From Nocardioides sp. 1609 (GTDB lineage Bacteria > Actinomycetota > Actinomycetes > Propionibacteriales > Nocardioidaceae), in the NCBI RefSeq assembly GCF_004522105.1, contig NZ_SPUJ01000003.1, positions 310,001 through 374,000 of the forward strand: a DNA stretch of 64,000 bases, given 5' to 3'. This document shows positions 47,714-54,935 of the stretch, piece by piece. How positions within the stretch are numbered: position 1 is the stretch's first letter; each line of letters begins with the position of its first letter. The notes under the pieces were generated by a model that worked only from the letters and a program-made list of their open reading frames with translations, ran no database searches and was not told the origin of the DNA. Both the position numbers and the translations under genes were made by a program.

Positions 47714-50182
47714 TCAGGCGACCGGGTAGGCGGCACGGATGGCGAGCTGGCGCTCGAGGTCGTCGACCGCGTCGGCGACCCGACGCGCGACGGCGGGCTC
47801 GAGGACGCCGGGAGCGAGCAGGGTGCGCACCCGGTCGAGCGTCGCGCCGTCGACGTGCGAGCCCGGGAAGAACGCCGTCGCCGCGACCGCCAGCACCCAC
47901 CCGCTCCGCACCGCACCGGTGCCGGGCAGGTCGGCGACGTAGCGGTCGACGTACTCGGTCGTCAGGTGCTCCTGGCCGCCGCGCCACATGCCGGCCCCGG
48001 CGGCCTCCAGCTCGTAGTTCGAGACGCCGACGGCGCCGGTGAAGCGCTCCCAGGCCCAGGCCTTCGCCTCGGGAGTCGGCAGGGACGCCGTCGCCCCGGC
48101 GTGGTGGACCCGGTTGGCCGAGCTCTCGGACGTCGCGAGCGCGGCGTCGAGCTCGGCCCGGTCGGTGCCGCCGAGGACGGCCAGGCGGGTGAGCAGCCGC
48201 CACCGCAGGTCGTCGTCGAGCGTGATCCCGTCGGGGCTCGCGGCGAGCCAGGCGCGCAGCGTGGCCGGGGCGGTCGCGGTCCGGATGCCTGCGCGGTACG
48301 CCGAGAGCTGCAGCTCGGACCCGGGCTGCTGGATCGCCAGCGAGTCGACCGCGGCGCGGTGCACGCGCTCGAGCGAGCCGGCCGCGGCGGCGGGGACGAC
48401 CTCGCCGAGGAGCCACGGCACCGTGTGCCGGCCGGTGTCCTCGGTGTCCTCGGCCGGGAACGCCGCGACGACCAGGTCGACGACCCGGTCGGGGGCGATC
48501 GCACCCTCGGCGTACCCGCTCTTGACGTTGTTCCAGATCCCGGCCCGCAGCCGGTGGTCGGTGACACCGGGCAGGACGTCGACCAGCGCGGAGACCGTCT
48601 CCCCGTCGGGCACGTAGACCGCCCAGCTCTCCTCGCGCGGGTCGAGGACGACGGCAGCACCCGGCGCGACCGGCGGCACCGTCGTCTCGTCGGCGGTCAG
48701 CGTCACCGGGGTCGTCGTGGCCCCGCCCGTCGTGAGCTCGACGACGTCGAGCAGGTGGGACCGGTCGGCGGGGGCAGAGGCGGGCGAGCGCCGCAGGACC
48801 ACCCCACGCTGCCGGTCGTGGTGGACGACGTCCGGCCCGGCCTTGCGCAGCCACTCCTGGACGACGGGGGAGAGTCCGCCCGCACCGGCCCGCTCCCAGC
48901 TCTCGAACAGGTCGTGCATGGTCGCGTTGCCGAAGCGGTGCCGGTCGAGGTGGTCGACGACGCCGGCGAGGAACACGTCGCCGCCGAGCCGCGTGCAGAG
49001 CTGGCGCAGGATGCTGGAGCCCTTGGCGTAGGAGATGCCGTCGAAGTTCTGGAGCGCGGTCAGCGCGTCCTCGGCCCCGTTGCCGGCGACGGGGTGGGTG
49101 CTGGGGCGCTGGTCGGCGCGCAGGCCCCACTGCCGCCGCGACCACGACACGTGGGTCCACGCGTCGTCGTACTCGGTGACGTCGGCGGTGACCCGGTTGC
49201 CCATGTACTCGGCGAACGACTCGTTGAGCCAGAGGTCGTCCCACCAGCTCGGGGTGGTGATGTTGCCGAACCACTGGTGCGCAATCTCGTGCGCGACCGT
49301 CGTGGCGCGCAGGATCCGCTTGCCGCGGGTCACGCGGGTGTCGAAGACCAGCTGGTCGCGGAAGGTGACGCAGCCGGGGTTCTCCATCGCGCCGGCGTTG
49401 AACTCGGGCACGAACGCCTGGTGGTAGTCGCCGAACGGGTAGCGGATGCCGAACAGCCGGTGGAACTCGTCGAAGCACTGCCGGGTCATGGTGAGGAGCT
49501 CGTCGGCGTCCTTGTCGAGGTGCCTGGCCAGGCTCTGCCGGCTGCTGAGGCCGAGCGGGATGCCGTCGTGCTGGTCGCGCACGACGTGGTACGGCCCGGC
49601 GACCAGGGTGACGAAGTACGTCGAGAGCGGCTGCGTCGGTCCGATCTCCCAGGAGCCGGGCTGCTGCCCGCCGCCGTCGACGCGGGTGGCCGGGGCGTTG
49701 CCGACGACGACCCAGTCGTGCGGCGCCCGGACGTGCAGGGTGTACGGCGCCTTCAGGTCCGGCTGGTCGAAGCACGCGAAGACCGTCGGGGCGGCGTCCA
49801 TGAACGACATGCCGTAGACGTAGTGCCGGCCGTCGGCGGGGTCGACGCTGCGGTGCAGGCCCTCGCCGTCGTTGCGGAACGGCATCACGGCGTCGACGAC
49901 GAGCACGTGGGTGCCGCGGGTCGTGTCGAGCGGCAGACGGCCGCCGGTGAGGAGGCCCGCGTCGAGGGGACGGTCGTCGAGCCGGATCCCGTTCACGCGC
50001 ACCGGCTTGAGGTCGACGAACGTCGGGCCGCCGCGGCTCTCGAAGGTGATCGTCGTGACGGAGCGGAAGGTCGCCTCGTCCGCCGCGAGGTCCAGGTCGA
50101 CGTCGTAGCTCGTGACGTCGAGCAGCTCGCGGCGGGCGAGGGCTTCGGTGTGCAGCAGGCTCCGGGCGGACGCGACGCTCAT
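47714..50182 (-). CDS. pepN: Aminopeptidase N (M1 family)
   Basis: 822 residues, cytoplasmic. Exopeptidase motif GAMEN (264-268), zinc site HEIAHQWFGN (298-307) with the third ligand E321 in WLNESFAEY, and a large helical C-terminal domain (ERAP1-like) with LRAGIWNNVKSGYAEG. It removes N-terminal residues from peptides. The ATG at 50182 is supported by TAGGGT 7 nt upstream. A second, secreted M1 enzyme lies at 57506. Confidence 0.95.
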   Translation of the reverse strand: MSVASARSLLHTEALARRELLDVTSYDVDLDLAADEATFRSVTTITFESRGGPTFVDLKPVRVNGIRLDDRPLDAGLLTGGRLPLDTTRGTHVLVVDAVMPFRNDGEGLHRSVDPADGRHYVYGMSFMDAAPTVFACFDQPDLKAPYTLHVRAPHDWVVVGNAPATRVDGGGQQPGSWEIGPTQPLSTYFVTLVAGPYHVVRDQHDGIPLGLSSRQSLARHLDKDADELLTMTRQCFDEFHRLFGIRYPFGDYHQAFVPEFNAGAMENPGCVTFRDQLVFDTRVTRGKRILRATTVAHEIAHQWFGNITTPSWWDDLWLNESFAEYMGNRVTADVTEYDDAWTHVSWSRRQWGLRADQRPSTHPVAGNGAEDALTALQNFDGISYAKGSSILRQLCTRLGGDVFLAGVVDHLDRHRFGNATMHDLFESWERAGAGGLSPVVQEWLRKAGPDVVHHDRQRGVVLRRSPASAPADRSHLLDVVELTTGGATTTPVTLTADETTVPPVAPGAAVVLDPREESWAVYVPDGETVSALVDVLPGVTDHRLRAGIWNNVKSGYAEGAIAPDRVVDLVVAAFPAEDTEDTGRHTVPWLLGEVVPAAAAGSLERVHRAAVDSLAIQQPGSELQLSAYRAGIRTATAPATLRAWLAASPDGITLDDDLRWRLLTRLAVLGGTDRAELDAALATSESSANRVHHAGATASLPTPEAKAWAWERFTGAVGVSNYELEAAGAGMWRGGQEHLTTEYVDRYVADLPGTGAVRSGWVLAVAATAFFPGSHVDGATLDRVRTLLAPGVLEPAVARRVADAVDDLERQLAIRAAYPVA

Positions 50183-50189
50183 GGGGCCG

Positions 50190-50195
50190 ACCCTA
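50190..50195 (-). promoter_or_regulatory. -10 hexamer TAGGGT of pepN
   Basis: TAGGGT on the minus strand, 7 nt before the ATG at 50182; leaderless type. Confidence 0.6.
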
Positions 50196-50209
50196 ACCGG
50201 GCGTCCTGC

Positions 50210-50812
50210 TCAGGGCCGGACGCGGCGGGAGGCGAGGTCGAGCACCCAGTAGCGCTGGTAGGTGGCCTCGGCCCGGTAGCCGTAGCCGATCCCGATCTCG
50301 TGGAAGCGGCTCATGATGACCGCGCAGTGGCCGGGGCTCCCGAGCCACGCCCGGACCACCGAGGCCGGGGTCGCCTGGCCGGCGGCGATGTTCTCGCCGT
50401 AGGACGTCCACCGGTAGCCCTCGCGCCGGATGCGGTCGCCGGCGTCGCTCCCGTCCGGCGACTGGTGGGAGAAGAAGTCGCGCCGCGCCATCAGCCGGGC
50501 GAACCGCCCGGCTGCCCGGTCGAGGCGCACGTCGCGCGCGAGCGGGGGGACGGCGCCGTGCCGCACGCGGCCGCACCTGCGGGCCTCCGAGCGCGCCTCG
50601 TTGACCAGCGCGAGCACCCGGCCCAGACGGGCGGCCGGTCGGGCCGCGCGACCGACGGCGGGTCCGGGGGTCGCGGCGAGGCCGGCGCCGGAGGTCGGGC
50701 CGGTGGCGGGGCCGTCCGGTGCCGCCCCGGCGGTCGGGGTCACCAGGGCCAGCAGGGCCACCAGGAGCAGGGGGGAGAGGAGCAGCACCAGGGCCGCAGG
50801 GGGTCGGCTCAT
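50210..50812 (-). CDS. Secreted CAP (SCP/PR1) domain protein
   Basis: 200 residues. Signal peptide (AALVLLLSPLLLVALLALVTPTAGA, about 6-30), a Gly/Pro/Ala linker, then a CAP domain from about 68: VLALVNEARSEARRCG, FFSHQSPDG, YGENIAAGQATPASVVRAWLGSPGHCAVIMS and YRYW-like end. The His and Glu of the CAP cavity are present (FSHQS, YGENI, GHCAVIM). Extracellular; function in bacteria unknown. The ATG at 50812 has GGGGGAGGA upstream. Confidence 0.88.
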   Translation of the reverse strand: MSRPPAALVLLLSPLLLVALLALVTPTAGAAPDGPATGPTSGAGLAATPGPAVGRAARPAARLGRVLALVNEARSEARRCGRVRHGAVPPLARDVRLDRAAGRFARLMARRDFFSHQSPDGSDAGDRIRREGYRWTSYGENIAAGQATPASVVRAWLGSPGHCAVIMSRFHEIGIGYGYRAEATYQRYWVLDLASRRVRP

Positions 50813-50957
50813 GACGTCATCCTCCCCCAGACGGAGCTCACGGTCGCACGGCAGCCCCGCGGCCGGTCGCACGCGCTCGTGGTCCCGGGCGTGTCGGTCC
50901 CGGGCGTGCCGGGCCGAGGTGTGCCGGTCCGTCGTGGGTCGGCCCGGGGTGGCGTGC

Positions 50958-50963
50958 CACGCT
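50958..50963 (+). promoter_or_regulatory. Possible -10 hexamer CACGCT of the OsmC gene
   Basis: CACGCT, 6 nt before the ATG at 50970. Fits the spacing of the leaderless set but begins with C. Confidence 0.3.
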
Positions 50964-50969
50964 GGCACC

Positions 50970-51410
50970 ATGAGCGACCCCACCCCTGACACGCACCGCG
51001 CGGTCTCCCTGACCCGCCTCGACCGCGGCGCGTTCCGGATCACCAACGCCGCCGGCGGCAGCATCGACGTCGGGGTCTCCGACACCGACTTCACCCCCGT
51101 CGAGCTGCTGCTCGCCGCGCTGGCCGGCTGCGCCGCGATCAACGTCGAGGAGCTGACCTCGCGTCGCGCCGAGCCGACGTCGTTCGACGTCCTCTCCGAG
51201 GGCCACAAGGTCCGCGACGAGACCGGCGGCCGGATGACCGACCTCCGGCTGCTGTTCGACGCGGTCTTCCCCGAGGGCGAGGCCGGGGACGCCGCCCGCG
51301 CGATCCTGCCGCGGGTGGTCGCCCAGACCCACGACCGGATCTGCACGGTCTCGCGGACCGTCGGCCTCGGCTCCGACGTCGCCTATGAGATCGCCCCGGA
51401 CGCGCCCTAG
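50970..51410 (+). CDS. OsmC family protein
   Basis: 146 residues. OsmC/Ohr fold with the two redox cysteines in LAALAGCAAINVEELTSR and HDRICTVSRTV, separated by the usual distance. Members reduce organic hydroperoxides or protect against stress. The start ATG at 50970 precedes MSDPTPDTHRAVSLTRL. Convergent with the cyclophilin gene, 5 bp between stops. Confidence 0.88.
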   Translation: MSDPTPDTHRAVSLTRLDRGAFRITNAAGGSIDVGVSDTDFTPVELLLAALAGCAAINVEELTSRRAEPTSFDVLSEGHKVRDETGGRMTDLRLLFDAVFPEGEAGDAARAILPRVVAQTHDRICTVSRTVGLGSDVAYEIAPDAP

Positions 51411-51415
51411 CCGGC

Positions 51416-52741
51416 TCAGCCGACCGTGACCTTCTGCAGGGTGACGGCGGTCTTGGGCGCTCCGTCGGGGCCACCGCCCTGGACGCCGGCGTCCGCGACC
51501 CTCGTGACGGCCTTGAGCGTCGCGGGGGAGACGGTGCCGAACACCGTGTAGCTCGGCGGCAGCTCGCTGTCGCCGTAGACGATGAAGAACTGCGAGCCGT
51601 TCGTGTCGGGTCCGGCGTTGGCCATCGCCAGCGTGCCGGCCGGGTAGGTCTCGGAGCCGGTCAGCTCGTCGGCGAAGGAGTACCCGGGGCCACCGCTGCC
51701 GGTGCCGGTCGGGTCGCCGCACTGGAGCACGAAGATGCCCTCCGTGGTGAGCCGGTGGCACGACGTGCCGTCGAAGTACCCCTGCTCGGCCAGGGCGGTG
51801 AACGAGTTCACCGTGCACGGCGCTGCGGTCGCGTCGAGGGTGGCCTTGAGCCTGCCGACGGTGGAGGCGACGGTGACCGCGACCTCGCCGTCGGCGACCG
51901 GCTCGGCCGGCGGCGGCTGGACCTCCGACGAGCTGCCGTCGGAGGGGTAGGTGCAGGAGCCGGTGGGCACGGCGGCGGACGGGCCGTCGACGGCGTCCCC
52001 GACCGCGACGAAGTCGAGCGTGACCGCCTCGGCCGGGGCGCCGTCGCCCGAGCCGTCGTCGGTGCCCTTGGCGGCGATGGACTGCACGACCGCGAGCCCG
52101 TCCGCGCCGATCGTGCCGAAGACGGTGTACGACGGCGGGAGCGGAGTCTCGTCGTACACGATGAAGAACTGCGAGCCGTTCGTGTTGGGTCCGGCGTTGG
52201 CCATCGCGAGGGTGCCGGCCGGGTAGGTCTCGGAGCCGCTCAGCTCGTCGGCGAAGGAGTACCCGGGACCGCCGGAGCCGGTGCCGGTCGGGTCGCCGCA
52301 CTGGAGCACGTAGATGCCCTCCGTGGTGAGCCGGTGGCAGGGCGTGCCGTCGTAGTAGCCCTGGCTGGCCAGCGAGGTGAACGAGCTCACCGTGCACGGC
52401 GTGGTCTCGGCGTCGAGGGTGGCGTCGACGTCGCCCGCGGCCGTCTCCAGGACGACGTCCACGGTGCCGGTGTAGGCCGCGGTGGCGGACGGCGGCTCGA
52501 CGTCGCGGGCCGCCTCGCTGCCGGTGGTGTAGGTGCAGGGCGCGCCATCGGCGTTCTCGGGCTGGGGCTCGTGGGTCCGCGCCTCGGTGGTCGACCCGCC
52601 GTCGGCTCCCTCGGAGCTGGACCCGGACGGCGAGGGGTCGTCGTCGGAGGAGCCGGTCTCGTCGCCGCAGCCGGCGAGGCCGAGCACCAGGACGACGGCC
52701 GCGAGCAGGGATCCGGAGCGGGCCAGGGAGCGCTTCACCAT
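51416..52741 (-). CDS. Lipoprotein with two cyclophilin-type peptidyl-prolyl isomerase domains
   Basis: 441 residues. Lipobox LAGC (about 22-25) in VLVLGLAGCGDETG, acidic linker, then two cyclophilin domains. Each contains CHRLTTEGI(Y/F)VLQCGDPTGTGSGGPGYSFADEL and AGTLAMANAGP(N/D)TNGSQFFIVY, which cover the active-site region. The second copy lies 193 residues after the first, and the DNA of the two blocks is nearly the same. Extracytoplasmic protein folding is the likely role. The ATG at 52741 is set by TACGAT 7 nt upstream. Confidence 0.9.
   Translation of the reverse strand: MVKRSLARSGSLLAAVVLVLGLAGCGDETGSSDDDPSPSGSSSEGADGGSTTEARTHEPQPENADGAPCTYTTGSEAARDVEPPSATAAYTGTVDVVLETAAGDVDATLDAETTPCTVSSFTSLASQGYYDGTPCHRLTTEGIYVLQCGDPTGTGSGGPGYSFADELSGSETYPAGTLAMANAGPNTNGSQFFIVYDETPLPPSYTVFGTIGADGLAVVQSIAAKGTDDGSGDGAPAEAVTLDFVAVGDAVDGPSAAVPTGSCTYPSDGSSSEVQPPPAEPVADGEVAVTVASTVGRLKATLDATAAPCTVNSFTALAEQGYFDGTSCHRLTTEGIFVLQCGDPTGTGSGGPGYSFADELTGSETYPAGTLAMANAGPDTNGSQFFIVYGDSELPPSYTVFGTVSPATLKAVTRVADAGVQGGGPDGAPKTAVTLQKVTVG
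51581..52409 (-). repeat. Internal duplication in the cyclophilin lipoprotein gene
   Basis: Two blocks of about 250 bp, starting at 51581 and 52160 (offset 579 bp, 193 codons), match at roughly nine of ten positions by eye, including long identical runs. The span between the blocks is less similar. Confidence 0.8.
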
Positions 52742-52748
52742 GCCGTGG

Positions 52749-52754
52749 ATCGTA
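52749..52754 (-). promoter_or_regulatory. -10 hexamer TACGAT of the cyclophilin lipoprotein gene
   Basis: TACGAT on the minus strand, 7 nt before the ATG at 52741; leaderless type. Confidence 0.55.
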
Positions 52755-52772
52755 GGGGAGCCTCCTGTGTGC

Positions 52773-53228
52773 TCAGCTCCCGCTCTCCGGAGTCGCGGCG
52801 TGCCCGGGTCGTCCGCGGGTCCGGCGCAGCTCCTTCATCTCGGCCTCGAACAGGTGCCGCTTGCCCTCGACCAGGTCCGTCAGGGCTTGCTCCTGGAGCC
52901 CCTTCGCGGTCGCGTAGTAGCCGTCGTCGTAGCCCTCGACCATCTGGAAGGACCACATGCCGGGCAGCACGTTGCGCCCGAGGAGGTCGCGGTGGAGGGC
53001 GTCGGCGAGGTCGTCGTGACCGGCTGCGCGGATCAGCTCGGTCGCCTCCTCCAGCGTCGACTCGGCGCTGCCGCAGAGCCGGTGGAAGGCGTAGAGGTGC
53101 CCGCGGGCGTCCTCCACGTGGTCCAGCGCGGCCGAGAGCTTGCCGAGCGCCTCGACGGTGGCGTCGGTGACACCGTCCGGGCGCCGGTGCTCCTCGGAGG
53201 GCCGATCGTTCCCGCGCTCGTCGTCCAC
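52773..53228 (-). CDS. Conserved hypothetical actinobacterial protein
   Basis: 151 residues, no signal or membrane segment, mainly helical and charged. Segments HLYAFHRLCGSAESTLEEATELIRAAGHDDLADAL, RDLLGRNVLPGMWSFQMVEGYDDGYY and LVEGKRHLFEAEMKELRR look conserved in actinobacterial proteins of unknown role as I recall them. The GTG at 53228 is divergent from the LLM oxidoreductase, sharing a 47-bp intergenic region. Function unknown. Confidence 0.7.
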   Translation of the reverse strand: MDDERGNDRPSEEHRRPDGVTDATVEALGKLSAALDHVEDARGHLYAFHRLCGSAESTLEEATELIRAAGHDDLADALHRDLLGRNVLPGMWSFQMVEGYDDGYYATAKGLQEQALTDLVEGKRHLFEAEMKELRRTRGRPGHAATPESGS

Positions 53229-53234
53229 GCCCAG

Positions 53235-53240
53235 ACCGTG
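53235..53240 (-). promoter_or_regulatory. Possible -10 hexamer CACGGT of the hypothetical gene at 52773
   Basis: CACGGT on the minus strand, 6 nt before the GTG at 53228. Spacing fits; first base deviates. Confidence 0.3.
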
Positions 53241-53262
53241 GCACGGATCACCGGGGGCTCAC

Positions 53263-53268
53263 TACGCT
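53263..53268 (+). promoter_or_regulatory. -10 hexamer TACGCT of the LLM oxidoreductase gene
   Basis: TACGCT, 7 nt before the ATG at 53276; leaderless type. Confidence 0.55.
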
Positions 53269-53275
53269 CGAAGGC

Positions 53276-54145
53276 ATGAAGCTGGGAGTGCACTACGCGA
53301 ACTTCAGCCACCCCGACTGGGCGACGACGCTGGAGGACCGGCTCACCGAGACCGCCCGCGTGGCCGACCAGGGTGGTGTCTCGCTGCTCACGCTCATGGA
53401 CCACTGGTTCCAGATGGAGGACCTCGGCGGCCCGGCCGAGCCGATGCTCGAGGGCTACACCACGCTCGGCTACCTCGCCGGCGTCACCGAGCGGGTCCGC
53501 CTGAGCCTCCTCGTCACGGGCGTGACCTACCGCCACCCGGGTCTGCTCGCCAAGACCGTGACCACCCTCGACCGGCTCTCGCGCGGGCGCGCCATGCTCG
53601 GCATCGGCGCCGCCTGGTACGACCGCGAGCACCGCGGCCTCGGCGTCCCGTTCCCGCCCACCGCCGAGCGGTTCGAGCGGCTGGAGGAGACCCTCCAGGT
53701 GTGCCTGCAGATGTGGGGCGACGACGACGGCCCCTACGACGGCAGGCACTACCAGCTGACGGAGACCGTCAACGTGCCGGCGCCGTACCAGCGGCCGCAC
53801 CCGGCGGTCCTCGTCGGCGGGTCGGGGGAGCGCAAGACGCTGCGGCTGGTGGCGCAGTACGCCCAGATGTGCAACCTGTTCGCCGAGGGCCACGACGTCG
53901 TGCGCCACAAGCTCGAGGTGCTCCGCGGGCACTGCGACACCCTCGGCACCGACTACGACGCCATCGAGAAGAGCATCGTGCTCGCCGCCGACCCGCAGGG
54001 CGACCCCGACGGCTTCCTCGCCGACATGGCCGGGTACGCCGCGCTCGGGATCGACACCGTCACGGTCGCACCGGCCACCGACGACCCGGTCGGGTGGACC
54101 ACCGACGTCGTCGAGAAGGTGCTGCCGCGCCTTGCCGACCTCTGA
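53276..54145 (+). CDS. LLM class F420- or flavin-dependent oxidoreductase
   Basis: 289 residues, luciferase-like TIM barrel. Segments are MKLGVHYANFSHPDW, LLTLMDHWFQMEDLGGP, YTTLGYLAGVTERVRLSLLVTGVTYRHPGLLAKTVTTLDRLSRGRAMLGIGAAWYDREHRGLGVPFPP and HPAVLVGGSGERKTLRLVAQYA, the normal order of the family in actinobacteria that use F420. The substrate is unknown. The start ATG at 53276 agrees with TACGCT spacing. Overlaps the start of the sortase gene by 14 bp. Confidence 0.9.
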   Translation: MKLGVHYANFSHPDWATTLEDRLTETARVADQGGVSLLTLMDHWFQMEDLGGPAEPMLEGYTTLGYLAGVTERVRLSLLVTGVTYRHPGLLAKTVTTLDRLSRGRAMLGIGAAWYDREHRGLGVPFPPTAERFERLEETLQVCLQMWGDDDGPYDGRHYQLTETVNVPAPYQRPHPAVLVGGSGERKTLRLVAQYAQMCNLFAEGHDVVRHKLEVLRGHCDTLGTDYDAIEKSIVLAADPQGDPDGFLADMAGYAALGIDTVTVAPATDDPVGWTTDVVEKVLPRLADL

Positions 54146-54926
54146 CCCGCGCCGTCTCGTCGCGATCGCCCTGACGGCGATCGTGGCCCTGGCGGCCTGC
54201 GCGACGGACGGCTCGACGGGCGGCTCGACCGGCGGCTCCGCGGGGGCCGGCCCGGATTCCGACCGGCCGTCGGAGGTCGCCCCGTCGACGGCCCCGTCGA
54301 CGGCCTCGTCGACGGCCCCGTCGACGGCCCCGTCGACGGCCCCGTCGCCGGCGCCGGTCGAGGAGGTCGACGAGACACCCGCGACGCCCCCGGCTTACGT
54401 CGTCAGCGACGGCAGGCCGCGCGACGCCCGGATGTCGATCCCGGCGCTCGACATCGAGGACCTGCGGGTCGAAGCCTACCGTGGCCGCACCGACGACGCC
54501 GCGGGTCACGCCATCCAGAACACCGGGATCGCCGCCAGCCCCTTCGGACCCCGCGGTGGTGTCGGCCCCGGGGGCGTCGGGAACTACCAGGTCACCGGCC
54601 ACCGGACGTCGTCCACGCGCATCCTGGAGTTCCTGCCCGACCTGCGCCGCGGTGACCGCGTCGTCGTCCGGGCGGCCGGCGTCGAGTACGTCTACGAGAT
54701 CCGCACGACGCGGATCACCTCGTTCCGCTCGGCCCGGTCGCTGGCCGAGCAGCGCGCCGCCGTCCCCGGCCGGCCCGGTGCCACGCCGGTCCGCGCCATG
54801 ATCACGATCTCGACCTGCCGCACGCAGGAGGACCACGCCGAGGGCAACTACTGGGCCGACGAGTTCGACAACCCCGAGCACCGCATCGACAAGGTCGGCG
54901 TCCTGGTGCGCAGCCGGTCGACCTGA
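54132..54926 (+). CDS. Class E-type sortase with a lipoprotein signal
   Basis: 264 residues. Lipobox LAAC gives C23 as the lipid-attached residue. Residues 24-80 are Gly/Ser/Thr/Pro-rich with a tandem APST stretch, then the sortase barrel: VTGHRTSSTRILEFLPDLRRGD with H157, ITISTC with catalytic C229, and HRIDKVGVLV with R251. The order His-Cys-Arg is right. Sortases of this class attach secreted proteins to the cell wall; sortases usually have a signal anchor, so a lipoprotein start is unusual. The start is TTG at 54132, within the preceding gene; no better start precedes the signal. No LPXTG-type substrate was seen in the window. Confidence 0.82.
   Translation: MPTSDPRRLVAIALTAIVALAACATDGSTGGSTGGSAGAGPDSDRPSEVAPSTAPSTASSTAPSTAPSTAPSPAPVEEVDETPATPPAYVVSDGRPRDARMSIPALDIEDLRVEAYRGRTDDAAGHAIQNTGIAASPFGPRGGVGPGGVGNYQVTGHRTSSTRILEFLPDLRRGDRVVVRAAGVEYVYEIRTTRITSFRSARSLAEQRAAVPGRPGATPVRAMITISTCRTQEDHAEGNYWADEFDNPEHRIDKVGVLVRSRST
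54282..54353 (+). repeat. 12-bp tandem repeats in the sortase linker
   Basis: Five copies of the 12-mer CCGTCGACGGCC (one with a T at the first base) and a degenerate sixth encode Ala-Pro-Ser-Thr. In-frame length changes are possible. Confidence 0.85.
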
Positions 54927-54935
54927 CCGGTGCCC

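Noticed and set aside
47522..50989. A frame of over 1,100 codons on the plus strand across pepN and fdhD
   Set aside because: The opposite strand carries two certain genes; the translated product is Arg/Gly/Pro/Val-rich with no domain.
54282..54353. Minisatellite as a mobile or phage-related element
   Set aside because: It encodes a Ser/Thr/Pro linker within the sortase and has no flanking target duplication or transposase.
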